Shown piece by piece: positions 8,398-16,486 of a DNA stretch of 42,004 nt. The stretch is from Alphaproteobacteria bacterium (GTDB lineage: Bacteria > Pseudomonadota > Alphaproteobacteria > Bin95), in assembly GCA_030833925.1 (NCBI GenBank), contig JAURGE010000004.1, positions 1 to 42,004 on the forward strand, written 5' to 3'. Each line of letters opens with the position of its first letter. Position 1 is the stretch's first letter. The notes under the pieces were generated by a model that did not search any database, was not told the origin of the DNA, and saw only the letters and a program-made list of their open reading frames with translations. A program made the translations under genes and the position numbers.

Positions 8398-9522
8398 ATG
8401 AAAGAAGTGACAGAGGCCTTAGTTCGGCAGACTTTAACCAGCATTAAACACGGCAATGACGATATAGTCACAGCCGGTTTACTGGGTGGCATTGCAATAA
8501 AAAATGGCTCTGTCCAAGCAACTTTGGAGATTGACCCGAAAGCAGCCGCGGCTATGGAACCCATTCGGAAGGCGGTGGAAGCCGCTATCCGAGCCATCCC
8601 TGGAGTCCTTTCCGCTACTGTAGTGATGACTGCCGAGTCAAAACCAAAACCACCCCCTGCCGCTACACCCGCCGGCCGTGGTCCTCAATCAAATGCAGAC
8701 GGCGGCGCCATACCAGGCGTTGGCGCCATTATAGCCGTTGCATCTGGCAAAGGCGGGGTAGGAAAATCAACAGTTGCTGCAAACCTCGCAACCGCATTAT
8801 CACGCCAAGGCCTCAATATCGGACTCCTAGATGCCGATATCTATGGACCTTCAATGCCGCGAATGCTTGGACGAACAGAACGTCCTGATAGTCCCGATGG
8901 CAAAAAGCTAATTCCCCTCAGAGCCCATGGCGTAAAATTTATGTCGATTGGGCTTCTTGTTGAAGAACGCACACCAATGATCTGGCGTGGCCCCATGGTA
9001 ATGAGTGCCCTTCAACAGATGTTGCATGATGTGGCATGGGCTAGCCCAGAAGAACCTCTAGACATCCTTGTTCTTGATATGCCACCCGGCACAGGTGATG
9101 CACAACTAACTGTTGCCCAACGCGTCCCTCTTGCAGGTGCTGTTATAGTATCAACGCCACAAGACATAGCTCTGCTTGACGCGCGCAGAGGGGCAGCGAT
9201 GTTTGAAAAAGTAAATGTCCCTGTACTTGGCGTCGTTGAAAATATGAGCGTGTATGTATGCCCAAACTGCGGGCATACGGCTCATCCGTTTGGCCATGGT
9301 GGCGCCCGGGCAGAGGCGGAAGCTTTGGGCGTCCCTTGCCTTGCTGAAATTCCTTTGACACTAGGCATTCGCGAGCAAGGTGATGCCGGCGCACCGATCG
9401 TTGTGGCAAAACCAGAGTCCCCTGAAGCAGAAGCTTTCTTAGGGCTCGCCTCCCGCGTAGCTGAAATACTGCAGGCTCGTTCTACTCAAAACCAAGATGG
9501 CCCGGCCATCGTTTTTGAGTAG
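8398..9522 (+). CDS. mrp: Mrp/ApbC P-loop ATPase, iron-sulfur cluster carrier
   Basis: Mrp family ATPases bind a [4Fe-4S] cluster at a dimer interface and hand it to apo-proteins. The 374-residue product has an N-terminal DUF59/MIP18-like domain (about 1-78), a Pro/Ala-rich linker, then the deviant Walker A GKGGVGKST at 117-125. The cluster-binding CPNC is at 288-291, and DMPPGTGD is at 228-235. A Shine-Dalgarno AGGAAAG precedes the ATG. Its 3' end lies three bases from the end of the convergent dimethylformamidase-like gene. Together with the ygfZ-like gene it gives the window two Fe-S maturation factors. Confidence 0.95.
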   Translation: MKEVTEALVRQTLTSIKHGNDDIVTAGLLGGIAIKNGSVQATLEIDPKAAAAMEPIRKAVEAAIRAIPGVLSATVVMTAESKPKPPPAATPAGRGPQSNADGGAIPGVGAIIAVASGKGGVGKSTVAANLATALSRQGLNIGLLDADIYGPSMPRMLGRTERPDSPDGKKLIPLRAHGVKFMSIGLLVEERTPMIWRGPMVMSALQQMLHDVAWASPEEPLDILVLDMPPGTGDAQLTVAQRVPLAGAVIVSTPQDIALLDARRGAAMFEKVNVPVLGVVENMSVYVCPNCGHTAHPFGHGGARAEAEALGVPCLAEIPLTLGIREQGDAGAPIVVAKPESPEAEAFLGLASRVAEILQARSTQNQDGPAIVFE

Positions 9523-9525
9523 GTA

Positions 9526-11754
9526 TTAGGGGTCCACTGCATCACTGCGCAAGAAACCTCGGATCACATTTTCGACCATTTGGCTAACGTTGTTTTGTCC
9601 ATCATTCCAAGGCAAGCTGCCTGCAAAGGTGATGGAACCTGTAGAAAATACAGCACCGCCCTTTGGCGTCTCAAAATATATGAGATCAGCTCGGATTAGC
9701 TCTTCCGGTCGACCACCTGGAGCCTGTGCGGTGCGCGGCACCGTATCAACGTGGGTCAGCTGCTCCTCATGCACGAGCACAAAATGCTCTTGATGAGCCT
9801 CTGAAGATGCCAGAATGACGGCATTAGCTGGAGTCCCTAATAGGGAGTCAGCGCGATCGAGCTCATAGCCGGCTGCCCCTCCACCAGAAAAGCCAAAGTC
9901 GCCAATAATTTCATCGTCAATACCTTCAAATATCCAGGCATATTTATCGTCATACGAGGCCGGCTTTCGACGGTAATAACTACCTTGAAAAAGGCCCTGA
10001 CTGGTGAAACCAAGGCCAACTATCGACTGCGGTGGTTTCCCATTCCTGCGCCAAAGACCACCATAAGCCCCATCAAACGCATTCCAATATTCACCTGGAT
10101 CTGATGCCCAAGCGCGAATCCCGCCCTCAGCACGCCGGATTTCATAAACTCCCGCCATCTCTTTATGACGTGCAATACGCCAGTAAAATCCATTACCCCC
10201 AAGATAGAGCAATCGGCCGCCGAGCTTATGCGCGTAATCATAGAAAGCCTGTCTGCTATGGGCCGTGTGGTATTCAGGATGCGAGGTAGTTGCAACGGCG
10301 CTGTAGCCATCCAATAGGCTTGCACCCTCTTCGTCTAAATCTTCGTCTGTAACAATATCGTAGTCGATCCCCTTACCTTCCAGCCACTGCACAATATGCA
10401 GGTCGGCAGGAAGGTGACGGAGGCCAGAAACTGCAAAACTATTCGCAATCGAAACAAAGTTCGGACGCATATTTAAGATCGGACGCAATCGCGTTGTATG
10501 GCAAATGCCACTGCCATCACTGTGGAAATTGTATGTAGATAGACCAAAATCTGGGTATTTGTCGGGCGTCCAAGGTCGCGCACCCCAGGCATCTGCTTTG
10601 GCGAGGTAACCCGTAGTTGTGTTGCCTCGCGCGTGATTAGCATAGATCACATAGGTGAAGGTCGGTATGATAAGGCAAAAATCTGCCTGTCGTTCGCCCC
10701 TACGCGGACGCACAAAAAATGGCACAAAGTCCTCATCAACGCCTAGTCTCAATCGAACCGCATAGACGCCGCTTTTGATGCCGTCTGGCAAGTTAAATTC
10801 GAAATCTGTTTCCCACCGGCAGTCATCAATGTCATCATCATGAAAATGGATGGCGCCATATTCTTCGCTACGATGCTTCCAGTTCATCTCTTCACCAGAC
10901 CAATTGGACCCAGTCATGGCACGCGCGGGCAGATTGATTAGGCGTCCATTTAGGCCAAGTTCACCAGTGTCCATCACCTCCAACCCAGAGATATTTTGGC
11001 TAAAATCCCATCCAGCAAGGATATTAAGCTCAAATTGATCCGGGCTTGGCCTGCTGCGGTATTCCGACGATAAGGCAATTTTCTGAATTATTGGTCTTTC
11101 GATTTTGCCATTAAAACAGGTTTTCGACCCCTTGGCGTCAAGTGAGGCAATATAGAGAAACCCTCCTTGATCGATCTCAGCCGCCCCCACTTGGGCCTGG
11201 CTAACACCTTCATCATCAACATCATGTTCTGACTGCAGATGGTACTGCCCAACAGTTAAATTACCTGTATCACCATCATAGGAGCACCAGATGCGCGCCC
11301 AACGACGCTCACGAAGAGCCTTACCCACCCTAATGTGTGCTTCTTTACCGCCTGTCAGCGCCAGCCGCGCCTCGGCTCCATTAGGACCAATTGCTAATGC
11401 AAATCCAGCTTTCGGTCCGATCCGCGCAATAACACCTTGATCTGGTTTTTGTGGTGTTGTTGGCCATACGACTGCTGAAGCAGTAAATGACGTAAGACCA
11501 GCCCATGCCTCGCCCATATCGACTTGAACATAGGACCCAAGCTTTACTCTTTGGAGACGGGATGGATACGCTCCATCAATATCCGAGGGGATATCCGCAT
11601 ACTGAAAACCTGGGCTATCTGGATTAGGATCACCCGAAATAAGTCGAACAATGCTGGCACGATAATCTTCAGTCCCCGCGCTGGAGACCTTAAAAGAAAT
11701 GGTATCACCAGGAGCAACTGTTAATTTATCCGCATAACCAATAATGGGAATCAT
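9526..11754 (-). CDS. N,N-dimethylformamidase large (beta) subunit homologue
   Basis: The 742-residue protein matches the large subunit of dimethylformamidase, which hydrolyses dimethylformamide to dimethylamine and formate. A beta-sandwich start (IIGYADKLTVAPGDTISFKVS) leads into a LamG-like region at about 60-230. The catalytic domain has a glutamine-amidotransferase-like fold. The characterised enzyme uses a mononuclear iron held by two Tyr and one Glu. Candidate ligands here are Tyr368/Tyr371 in TYVIYAN, Tyr408 in STYNFHSDGSG and Glu494 in SHPEY. I chose ATG 11754, since AAAGGA lies upstream and family members begin this way; ATG 11781 is possible. No small-subunit gene is visible, so the true substrate may be another amide. 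Confidence 0.8.
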   Translation of the reverse strand: MIPIIGYADKLTVAPGDTISFKVSSAGTEDYRASIVRLISGDPNPDSPGFQYADIPSDIDGAYPSRLQRVKLGSYVQVDMGEAWAGLTSFTASAVVWPTTPQKPDQGVIARIGPKAGFALAIGPNGAEARLALTGGKEAHIRVGKALRERRWARIWCSYDGDTGNLTVGQYHLQSEHDVDDEGVSQAQVGAAEIDQGGFLYIASLDAKGSKTCFNGKIERPIIQKIALSSEYRSRPSPDQFELNILAGWDFSQNISGLEVMDTGELGLNGRLINLPARAMTGSNWSGEEMNWKHRSEEYGAIHFHDDDIDDCRWETDFEFNLPDGIKSGVYAVRLRLGVDEDFVPFFVRPRRGERQADFCLIIPTFTYVIYANHARGNTTTGYLAKADAWGARPWTPDKYPDFGLSTYNFHSDGSGICHTTRLRPILNMRPNFVSIANSFAVSGLRHLPADLHIVQWLEGKGIDYDIVTDEDLDEEGASLLDGYSAVATTSHPEYHTAHSRQAFYDYAHKLGGRLLYLGGNGFYWRIARHKEMAGVYEIRRAEGGIRAWASDPGEYWNAFDGAYGGLWRRNGKPPQSIVGLGFTSQGLFQGSYYRRKPASYDDKYAWIFEGIDDEIIGDFGFSGGGAAGYELDRADSLLGTPANAVILASSEAHQEHFVLVHEEQLTHVDTVPRTAQAPGGRPEELIRADLIYFETPKGGAVFSTGSITFAGSLPWNDGQNNVSQMVENVIRGFLRSDAVDP

Positions 11755-11851
11755 TCTTAACCAAGATCCTTTTAAAGTCATAATGCCAAAATTGGTCTAA
11801 GATATCTTCCGCCACCGAGGCGCCAGCTGCAAGGAATAGGATACGAAACTG

Positions 11852-12988
11852 ATGACTTTTGATGTTGTCATTCGAGGCGGACGGGTCATCGACCCAGCTA
11901 ATAGTTTAGACGAGACCGCAGACATTGCATTTAAAGACGGGAAGATAGCAGCGATTGGCAGTAATGCCGTTGGACCTGCAAATGAAACCATTGATGCTAG
12001 AGGCCTAATCGTGACCCCCGGCCTTATAGACTTGCACACCCATATTTATTGGGGTGGGACTTCATTAGGCGTTGATCCCGATGCTTACATGGCAAAAACA
12101 GGCTGCACGACCCTGGTGGATGCAGGCAGCGCTGGTCCAGCCAATTTCCATGGGTTCCGTGCCCACATTATAGAGCCCGCTAAATCCAGAGTATTGGCCT
12201 ATATAAATGCTAGCTTTGCAGGGATTTTTGCTTTCAGCCCCGCCGTTATGGTTGGAGAGTCGGGTGACATCCGCCTGCTTAACCCGGCCGAAGTTGTCCG
12301 GGTCGCACGAGAACACAGTGATGTCATCGTGGGTGTTAAAGTGAGGGTTGGCCTAGTTGCTTCCGATGGCATTGGGGCGGCTCCACTTGATATTGCTATC
12401 GAAGCAGCAGATGCCTTGGGCCTGCCTGTAATGGCTCACCTAGACCACCCGCCACCATCACGAACTGAAGTTCTATCTCGGATGAGACCAGGGGACGTGC
12501 TGACACATTGTTACCGCCCATTCCCAGCAGCACCAACGCGCGCTGATGGGCAAGTACGCGATGAAATTCTAGAAGCCCGTGAGCGAGGCATCATTTTTGA
12601 TATAGGCCATGGTAAGGGTTCATTTTGCTGGGACGTGGCAGGTGCCATGCTAGATGCAGGCTTGCCGCCTCACAGCATTTCGTCTGACGTCCACATGATG
12701 TCAGCAGAGGGACCCGCCTTCGACCAGCTGGTTACCCTTTCAAAGTTTCTGCATCTTGGAATGGACGTTTCAAATATCATTAAGGCATCAACCATAGGAC
12801 CAGCCCAAGCTATTGGACGACCAGAATTGGGAAGCCTCGCAGTAGGTGGCCCTGGGGATGCAACATTACTGCGGATAGATGAGGGAGCATTCCCTCTGAC
12901 CGATGCAAAGGGAGTTACGGTAGAAGCCCGACAGCGCTTTGGCCTCGCAGGATTTATGCGCAACGGCGCATGGTATAGAGGCCGTTAA
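11852..12988 (+). CDS. amidohydrolase/deacetylase-family metallohydrolase (dihydroorotase-like)
   Basis: This amidohydrolase-superfamily enzyme of 378 residues resembles the group often mislabelled dihydroorotase, whose tested members deacetylate N-acyl or O-acyl compounds. All binuclear metal ligands can be seen: His62 and His64 in DLHTHIYWGG, a carbamylatable Lys163 in GVKVRVG, His196 in MAHLDHPP, His219 in LTHCYRPF and Asp279 in SSDVHMMS. It is divergent from the dimethylformamidase-like gene across 97 bases, which suggests shared control and an amide or N-acyl substrate pathway. It is not a PyrC: the substrate loops and context differ. The exact substrate cannot be read from the sequence. 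Confidence 0.82.
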   Translation: MTFDVVIRGGRVIDPANSLDETADIAFKDGKIAAIGSNAVGPANETIDARGLIVTPGLIDLHTHIYWGGTSLGVDPDAYMAKTGCTTLVDAGSAGPANFHGFRAHIIEPAKSRVLAYINASFAGIFAFSPAVMVGESGDIRLLNPAEVVRVAREHSDVIVGVKVRVGLVASDGIGAAPLDIAIEAADALGLPVMAHLDHPPPSRTEVLSRMRPGDVLTHCYRPFPAAPTRADGQVRDEILEARERGIIFDIGHGKGSFCWDVAGAMLDAGLPPHSISSDVHMMSAEGPAFDQLVTLSKFLHLGMDVSNIIKASTIGPAQAIGRPELGSLAVGGPGDATLLRIDEGAFPLTDAKGVTVEARQRFGLAGFMRNGAWYRGR

Positions 12989-13044
12989 TTTTATCAGTTT
13001 GAGAGATTTTTGAACCGCAGCTAGGAACTACTTTGTCCATTCTT

Positions 13045-13062
13045 GAAGAGAGCTTTCTCTTC
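13045..13062. other. short stem-loop between convergent genes
   Basis: GAAGAGA-GCTT-TCTCTTC forms a perfect 7-bp stem with a 4-base loop in the 105-base gap between the ends of the amidohydrolase gene (plus) and the 2TM gene (minus). Neither side is followed by a T-run, so it is not a classical intrinsic terminator. It could still block read-through or protect 3' ends. Confidence 0.3.
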
Positions 13063-13093
13063 TGCGTGTTGCTAAACCAGCGACGAGAGATAG

Positions 13094-13441
13094 TTATTGA
13101 TAGGGTGACTTCTCTCGCTCTGCATGATGCGTGACCGTCACATCCCGCTCTTCCACTCTCTGACGAATGTCTCGGATATGATCATAGTCGTATGACTTAT
13201 AACGCAGTTCTTCTGCTCGGCTTTCGACCCATTCCTCAGGCACTTCGCCCGCACTAGCAATGAAGAAGTGGAATGCTAGACCAATCGACCAGACGGCTAG
13301 AGGCCAAAATACTGGCACGCCCAAGTCAAAGATAAGATTGCCTATGACGCTGAGTGCAAAAACACCAGAAAATACCTTGGCGTGGAGAGGAAAACCCTTT
13401 GACCGTGGGATCATCCGCATTTTTTCAGGCGTGTTTTTCAC
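13094..13441 (-). CDS. 2TM-domain small membrane protein
   Basis: The 115-residue protein has two membrane segments (about 19-39 and 42-62) with the spacing and aromatic pattern of the 2TM domain: KGFPLHAKVF, then FWPLAVWSIGLAFHF. A charged C-terminal tail rich in Arg, Glu, Asp and His follows. I chose GTG at 13441, which overlaps the TGA of the preceding gene (GTGA). A longer frame back to 13549 would overlap that gene by over 100 bases and lacks membrane or domain features. Function is unknown. It is likely co-translated with its upstream partner. Confidence 0.6.
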   Translation of the reverse strand: MKNTPEKMRMIPRSKGFPLHAKVFSGVFALSVIGNLIFDLGVPVFWPLAVWSIGLAFHFFIASAGEVPEEWVESRAEELRYKSYDYDHIRDIRQRVEERDVTVTHHAEREKSPYQ

Positions 13442-13920
13442 TTGAAGAGACGCCGGCGGCGAGGAGGTGGTGTTTCTGGTTCCGGTAAGTCTGGATAAGC
13501 TCGAGCAACGCCGATAAGGCGGGGCATATAGATGAGGATCAGGACGCATATACCGCCGACGATGATACTATCAACGCGCACCCGTTCCCCATCAAATCCA
13601 TAAAAGAGTACAACTGCCAGCCCCGCTAATGGCGCTATCGCCAACCAAAGAGCTGACCAGACAACCTTTGTATAATTAAAGATGATTGAGGCGGCGACCA
13701 CTGAAAAAGCATAAAGACCTGCAACTGGAGAACGGCCGATCATCGACGCATCCGTTAAAGCGGCAACCGCCACCACGGCGAAAATGACACCAATAAACAT
13801 GCAAAACGCATAGACCTCGTGATCAGCCTGATACCGATTCAACTTGGCAACAGGTGTAAAATAAGGCGTTGTGTTGGCATCCCAGACATAGCGCTTAAAA
13901 AGGCTTTCCCAGTCTAGCAC
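13438..13920 (-). CDS. hypothetical four-helix membrane protein
   Basis: I do not recognise a named family. The 160-residue product has four predicted membrane helices, at about 37-58, 66-83, 88-108 and 117-134. An N-terminal cytosolic stretch (LDWESLFKRYVWDANTTPYF) precedes them, and the C-terminus is Pro- and Arg-rich. The start is GTG at 13920 with AAGGAG 11 bases upstream. It lies 113 bases downstream of the TRAP small permease on the same strand and is coupled to the 2TM gene by a GTGA overlap. Whether it belongs to the TRAP operon is open, because a stem-loop separates them. Confidence 0.7.
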   Translation of the reverse strand: MLDWESLFKRYVWDANTTPYFTPVAKLNRYQADHEVYAFCMFIGVIFAVVAVAALTDASMIGRSPVAGLYAFSVVAASIIFNYTKVVWSALWLAIAPLAGLAVVLFYGFDGERVRVDSIIVGGICVLILIYMPRLIGVARAYPDLPEPETPPPRRRRLFK

Positions 13921-13964
13921 CTGTAAAAGGCTCCTTTATCTAGGTTATATAGCCGATAGGCGAA

Positions 13965-13994
13965 GGGGCGGCAGCCACTTGCGACCACCGCCCC
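13965..13994 (-). other. GC-rich stem-loop after the TRAP genes
   Basis: GGGGCGG and CCGCCCC pair as a 7-bp stem around a 16-base loop, 40-70 bases past the dctQ stop. It is not followed by a T-run in the minus direction, so it looks more like an mRNA 3'-end stabiliser or a factor-dependent stop than an intrinsic terminator. It resembles the stem at 16410-16443 in stem composition and loop length. Confidence 0.35.
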
Positions 13995-14033
13995 CGCTAA
14001 CCTAGTACCAGTACTCGCTGACACTGACAGCTA

Positions 14034-14837
14034 TTAAAATTTCCCAGACTCTTCCATTTGTTTTGCCCGTAATTCCAACTGGTCAGGCACTTCCTCAAGA
14101 TCGAGACGTTGTTTACCTTCAATCGTGGAACCGGCTTCCTCTGGCCACTCTTGGGTAGAGAGATGGAAACGCCAGTGTTGTGGGCCAAAAAGAGCATAGA
14201 ACATCTCAAGCCACACACCGATACCGGCCACAACTATGGACACAAATCCTAGAACCATAACACTCTTAATCACCCAGCGATGGCTTAGCCCAACGAGAGA
14301 GGCCGAAACCTCACCGCACTCATACCAGGCGCATGCTGCATCTCGGTTGGTCGACCATGAGTCAACGACATAAACCGCAGAGAAATAGGTGATGATTAAA
14401 CAGAAGGGCAGTAGGAAGAAGGTAATTCCCAAAAACTCAATCCAGAGTTTCTTTCGGAATGCCAGGTTTTCACGGACGAGATCGACGCGCACGTGCGTGT
14501 TCCAGATGTAGCCGTAGGCCAACACAAGAACAAAGAGCACTGTATGGGAGTGCCATTCGAGCTCCTGCAATAACGTCGAACCAAAATAGTGACTCACATT
14601 TTCAACCAAATAGATCTGGATACCGCCTGCCTTTCGGATAGCAAGGTCGAAGGCAGTGATCAAAACTAGCGGAATGGCGAACCAAGACCCAAAACGGCCA
14701 AGCCAATCGATGTAATTTCGAATACCACGTGCCAAACGCAGACCGGCTGGCAATTGTGCATCGGTTAGATGTAATAAACCGGCACCCCCACCTGAAGTGG
14801 CTTGATCGACGGTTAAGTTAGCTGATGCTTCGTTCAT
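14034..14837 (-). CDS. TRAP transporter small permease (DctQ family)
   Basis: This is the four-helix small membrane subunit of a tripartite ATP-independent periplasmic transporter. It assists the large permease in sodium-coupled uptake of organic acids. Helices lie at about 49-68, 92-112, 130-155 and 188-215. The family signature ELEWHSHTVLF...HVRVDLVRE is at 92-123. At 267 residues it is longer than typical DctQ proteins (about 160-200) because of an N-terminal tail and a charged C-terminal extension. The ATG follows GGAAGGAAA. It starts 19 bases after dctM and is last in a P-M-Q order, whereas Q usually precedes M. Confidence 0.9.
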   Translation of the reverse strand: MNEASANLTVDQATSGGGAGLLHLTDAQLPAGLRLARGIRNYIDWLGRFGSWFAIPLVLITAFDLAIRKAGGIQIYLVENVSHYFGSTLLQELEWHSHTVLFVLVLAYGYIWNTHVRVDLVRENLAFRKKLWIEFLGITFFLLPFCLIITYFSAVYVVDSWSTNRDAACAWYECGEVSASLVGLSHRWVIKSVMVLGFVSIVVAGIGVWLEMFYALFGPQHWRFHLSTQEWPEEAGSTIEGKQRLDLEEVPDQLELRAKQMEESGKF

Positions 14838-14856
14838 ATCTATTTCCTTCCGCCGA

Positions 14857-16353
14857 TCAGTAGTCGTAGACCGATTTCATCAACCATAGCGAGATGTTTG
14901 GCTGCCAAATAACCAGCAACAGGCCCGCAAGCTGCAACATCACAAATGGGATGATGCCTTTGTAGATTGATTGAATGCGGACTTCCTTAGGTGCAATGCC
15001 CTTCATGTAGAATAGAGCAAAGCCAAATGGGGGTGTTAGGAATGATGTCTGCAGATTGATGGCCATCAGGATCAGGAACCAGAATGTCACGTCCTTCTGT
15101 GCGACGTGATCACCAAAGTCCAACCCTGCCACAAGTGGCGCAAATACTGGCAAGACGATCAGCGTGATTTCAATCCAGTCAAGGAAGAACCCGAGCATAA
15201 ATGTAATGCCCATCAGCAAGAAGAGGAGCTGCCAGGAGCTTAATCCAGCCGAGGTGATCAGATGCTCAACAATGTCATCACCCCCGAGCGAGCGATAGAC
15301 GTATGCAAAGCAGGTCGCCGAAATAATGATGAAAAAGATCATCGCAATGGTGCGAGCAGATGTGTGACAAACGCCCTGAACCAGTGGAAAATTCAGACGC
15401 CCGTTGAAAAGAGCGAGCACAAGCGTTCCAAATGCGCCAACCGCACCTGCTTCAGATGGGGTTGCAATACCAAACAGGATCGAGCCCTTAATCATCCCAA
15501 TCAAACAGACTGGCGGCAAGAAACTTTTAAATATCATCCGAGGATATTGCGCCGCCGGAACGTGCAGCAATTCGGGTGGGAGCGGCGGCGCTTGCTTTGG
15601 ATTAAAAGCAGCAAAGGCAGCCACAAAAATCAGATAAAAGCCCGCCAACATCAGGCCCGGCAAAATTGCTGCCATGAACATGTTGCCGACAGAAACAGCC
15701 ATCAGGTCAGCCATGATAATGAGCATGATCGACGGTGGGATCAGAATTCCAAGAGTACCAGAAGCCGCTATACAGCCTGTTGATAGAGCATGGCTGTAAC
15801 CCTGCCGGATCATCGTTGGCAACGCCAACGCGGTCATCATCGTCACAGAAGCACCGATAATGCCGGTCATAGCAGCCAGAACCGTACCCATAACAACGAC
15901 GGCGAGGGCAAGACTGCCTGGAACCTTCTTCAGAAGAACCTGAACACAGTAGAGAAGATCGTTCGCAACGCCCGATCGTTCCATCATCACGCCCATAAAG
16001 ACAAACGCTGGAATAGATACGAGCACTAGGTTTTCCGCGCCGTTAAACCAGATGCGCGGCATGAAATTGAAAAACTCAATCAGCGAGAACATACCTAGGA
16101 GGTAACCAAGTATCCCGTAGGTGAATGCAAGACCGCCGAGGATGAATGCTACCGGAAAGCCCGTGAATAGCAGGCAAGCAAGCGAAATGAACATGATGAT
16201 GGGAAGGTAATCCTGAACAAAATAGTGGAGTGCCTTCTGATCATCTGGCGCCATATTCAGAATGTACGCGTAGATAATACCTATCACCACCAATGCAACG
16301 ATAAGCACCGTCAAACCGGTGTTGCGGCGGATGCCTGCAGCAAGAGCTTCCAT
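14857..16353 (-). CDS. TRAP transporter large permease (DctM family)
   Basis: This subunit is the ion-coupled transport channel of the TRAP system, a polytopic inner-membrane protein with about 12-14 hydrophobic segments. Recognisable family sequences include FTGFPVAFILGG, SVTMMTALALPTMIRQGY, CIAASGTLGILIPPSIMLIIMA and ATPSEAGAVGAFG. I chose the ATG at 16353 (498 residues), preceded by AGGG at a good distance. The frame extends to a TTG at 16389 without a ribosome-binding site. It lies 133 bases downstream of dctP, with a strong stem-loop in between. Confidence 0.93.
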   Translation of the reverse strand: MEALAAGIRRNTGLTVLIVALVVIGIIYAYILNMAPDDQKALHYFVQDYLPIIMFISLACLLFTGFPVAFILGGLAFTYGILGYLLGMFSLIEFFNFMPRIWFNGAENLVLVSIPAFVFMGVMMERSGVANDLLYCVQVLLKKVPGSLALAVVVMGTVLAAMTGIIGASVTMMTALALPTMIRQGYSHALSTGCIAASGTLGILIPPSIMLIIMADLMAVSVGNMFMAAILPGLMLAGFYLIFVAAFAAFNPKQAPPLPPELLHVPAAQYPRMIFKSFLPPVCLIGMIKGSILFGIATPSEAGAVGAFGTLVLALFNGRLNFPLVQGVCHTSARTIAMIFFIIISATCFAYVYRSLGGDDIVEHLITSAGLSSWQLLFLLMGITFMLGFFLDWIEITLIVLPVFAPLVAGLDFGDHVAQKDVTFWFLILMAINLQTSFLTPPFGFALFYMKGIAPKEVRIQSIYKGIIPFVMLQLAGLLLVIWQPNISLWLMKSVYDY

Positions 16354-16409
16354 CGAAAAGAACCCTAATTTGATAATTTTTACGGCCAAAAGACCCTATA
16401 TTTTGTGGA

Positions 16410-16443
16410 AGGGGCGTCCAAACCACCAGGCTCAGACGCCCCT
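16410..16443 (-). other. stem-loop between dctP and dctM
   Basis: AGGGGCGTC and GACGCCCCT form a perfect 9-bp, GC-rich stem with a 16-base loop inside the 133-base dctP-dctM gap. It sits about 45 bases past the dctP stop. A stem at this point commonly lets the binding-protein transcript accumulate above the permease transcripts, by partial termination or 3'-end protection. That role is inferred. There is no following T-run. Confidence 0.5.
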
Positions 16444-16486
16444 AAGCACAACTGCGGCAACTAAGGAACAGCCGCCGCTAGACGTC

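Noticed and set aside
11852-12988. annotation as dihydroorotase (pyrC)
   Set aside because: The metal site is shared by the superfamily. The substrate loops and the neighbourhood do not fit pyrimidine synthesis.
13442-13549. N-terminal extension of the 2TM gene back to 13549
   Set aside because: It would overlap the preceding gene by over 100 bases. The extension is low-complexity and lacks a ribosome-binding site, whereas a GTG at 13441 sits in a GTGA overlap.
15262-15783. 173-codon open frame antisense to dctM
   Set aside because: It is highly polar and basic, the mirror of a membrane protein's codons, with no family resemblance; dctM is certain.
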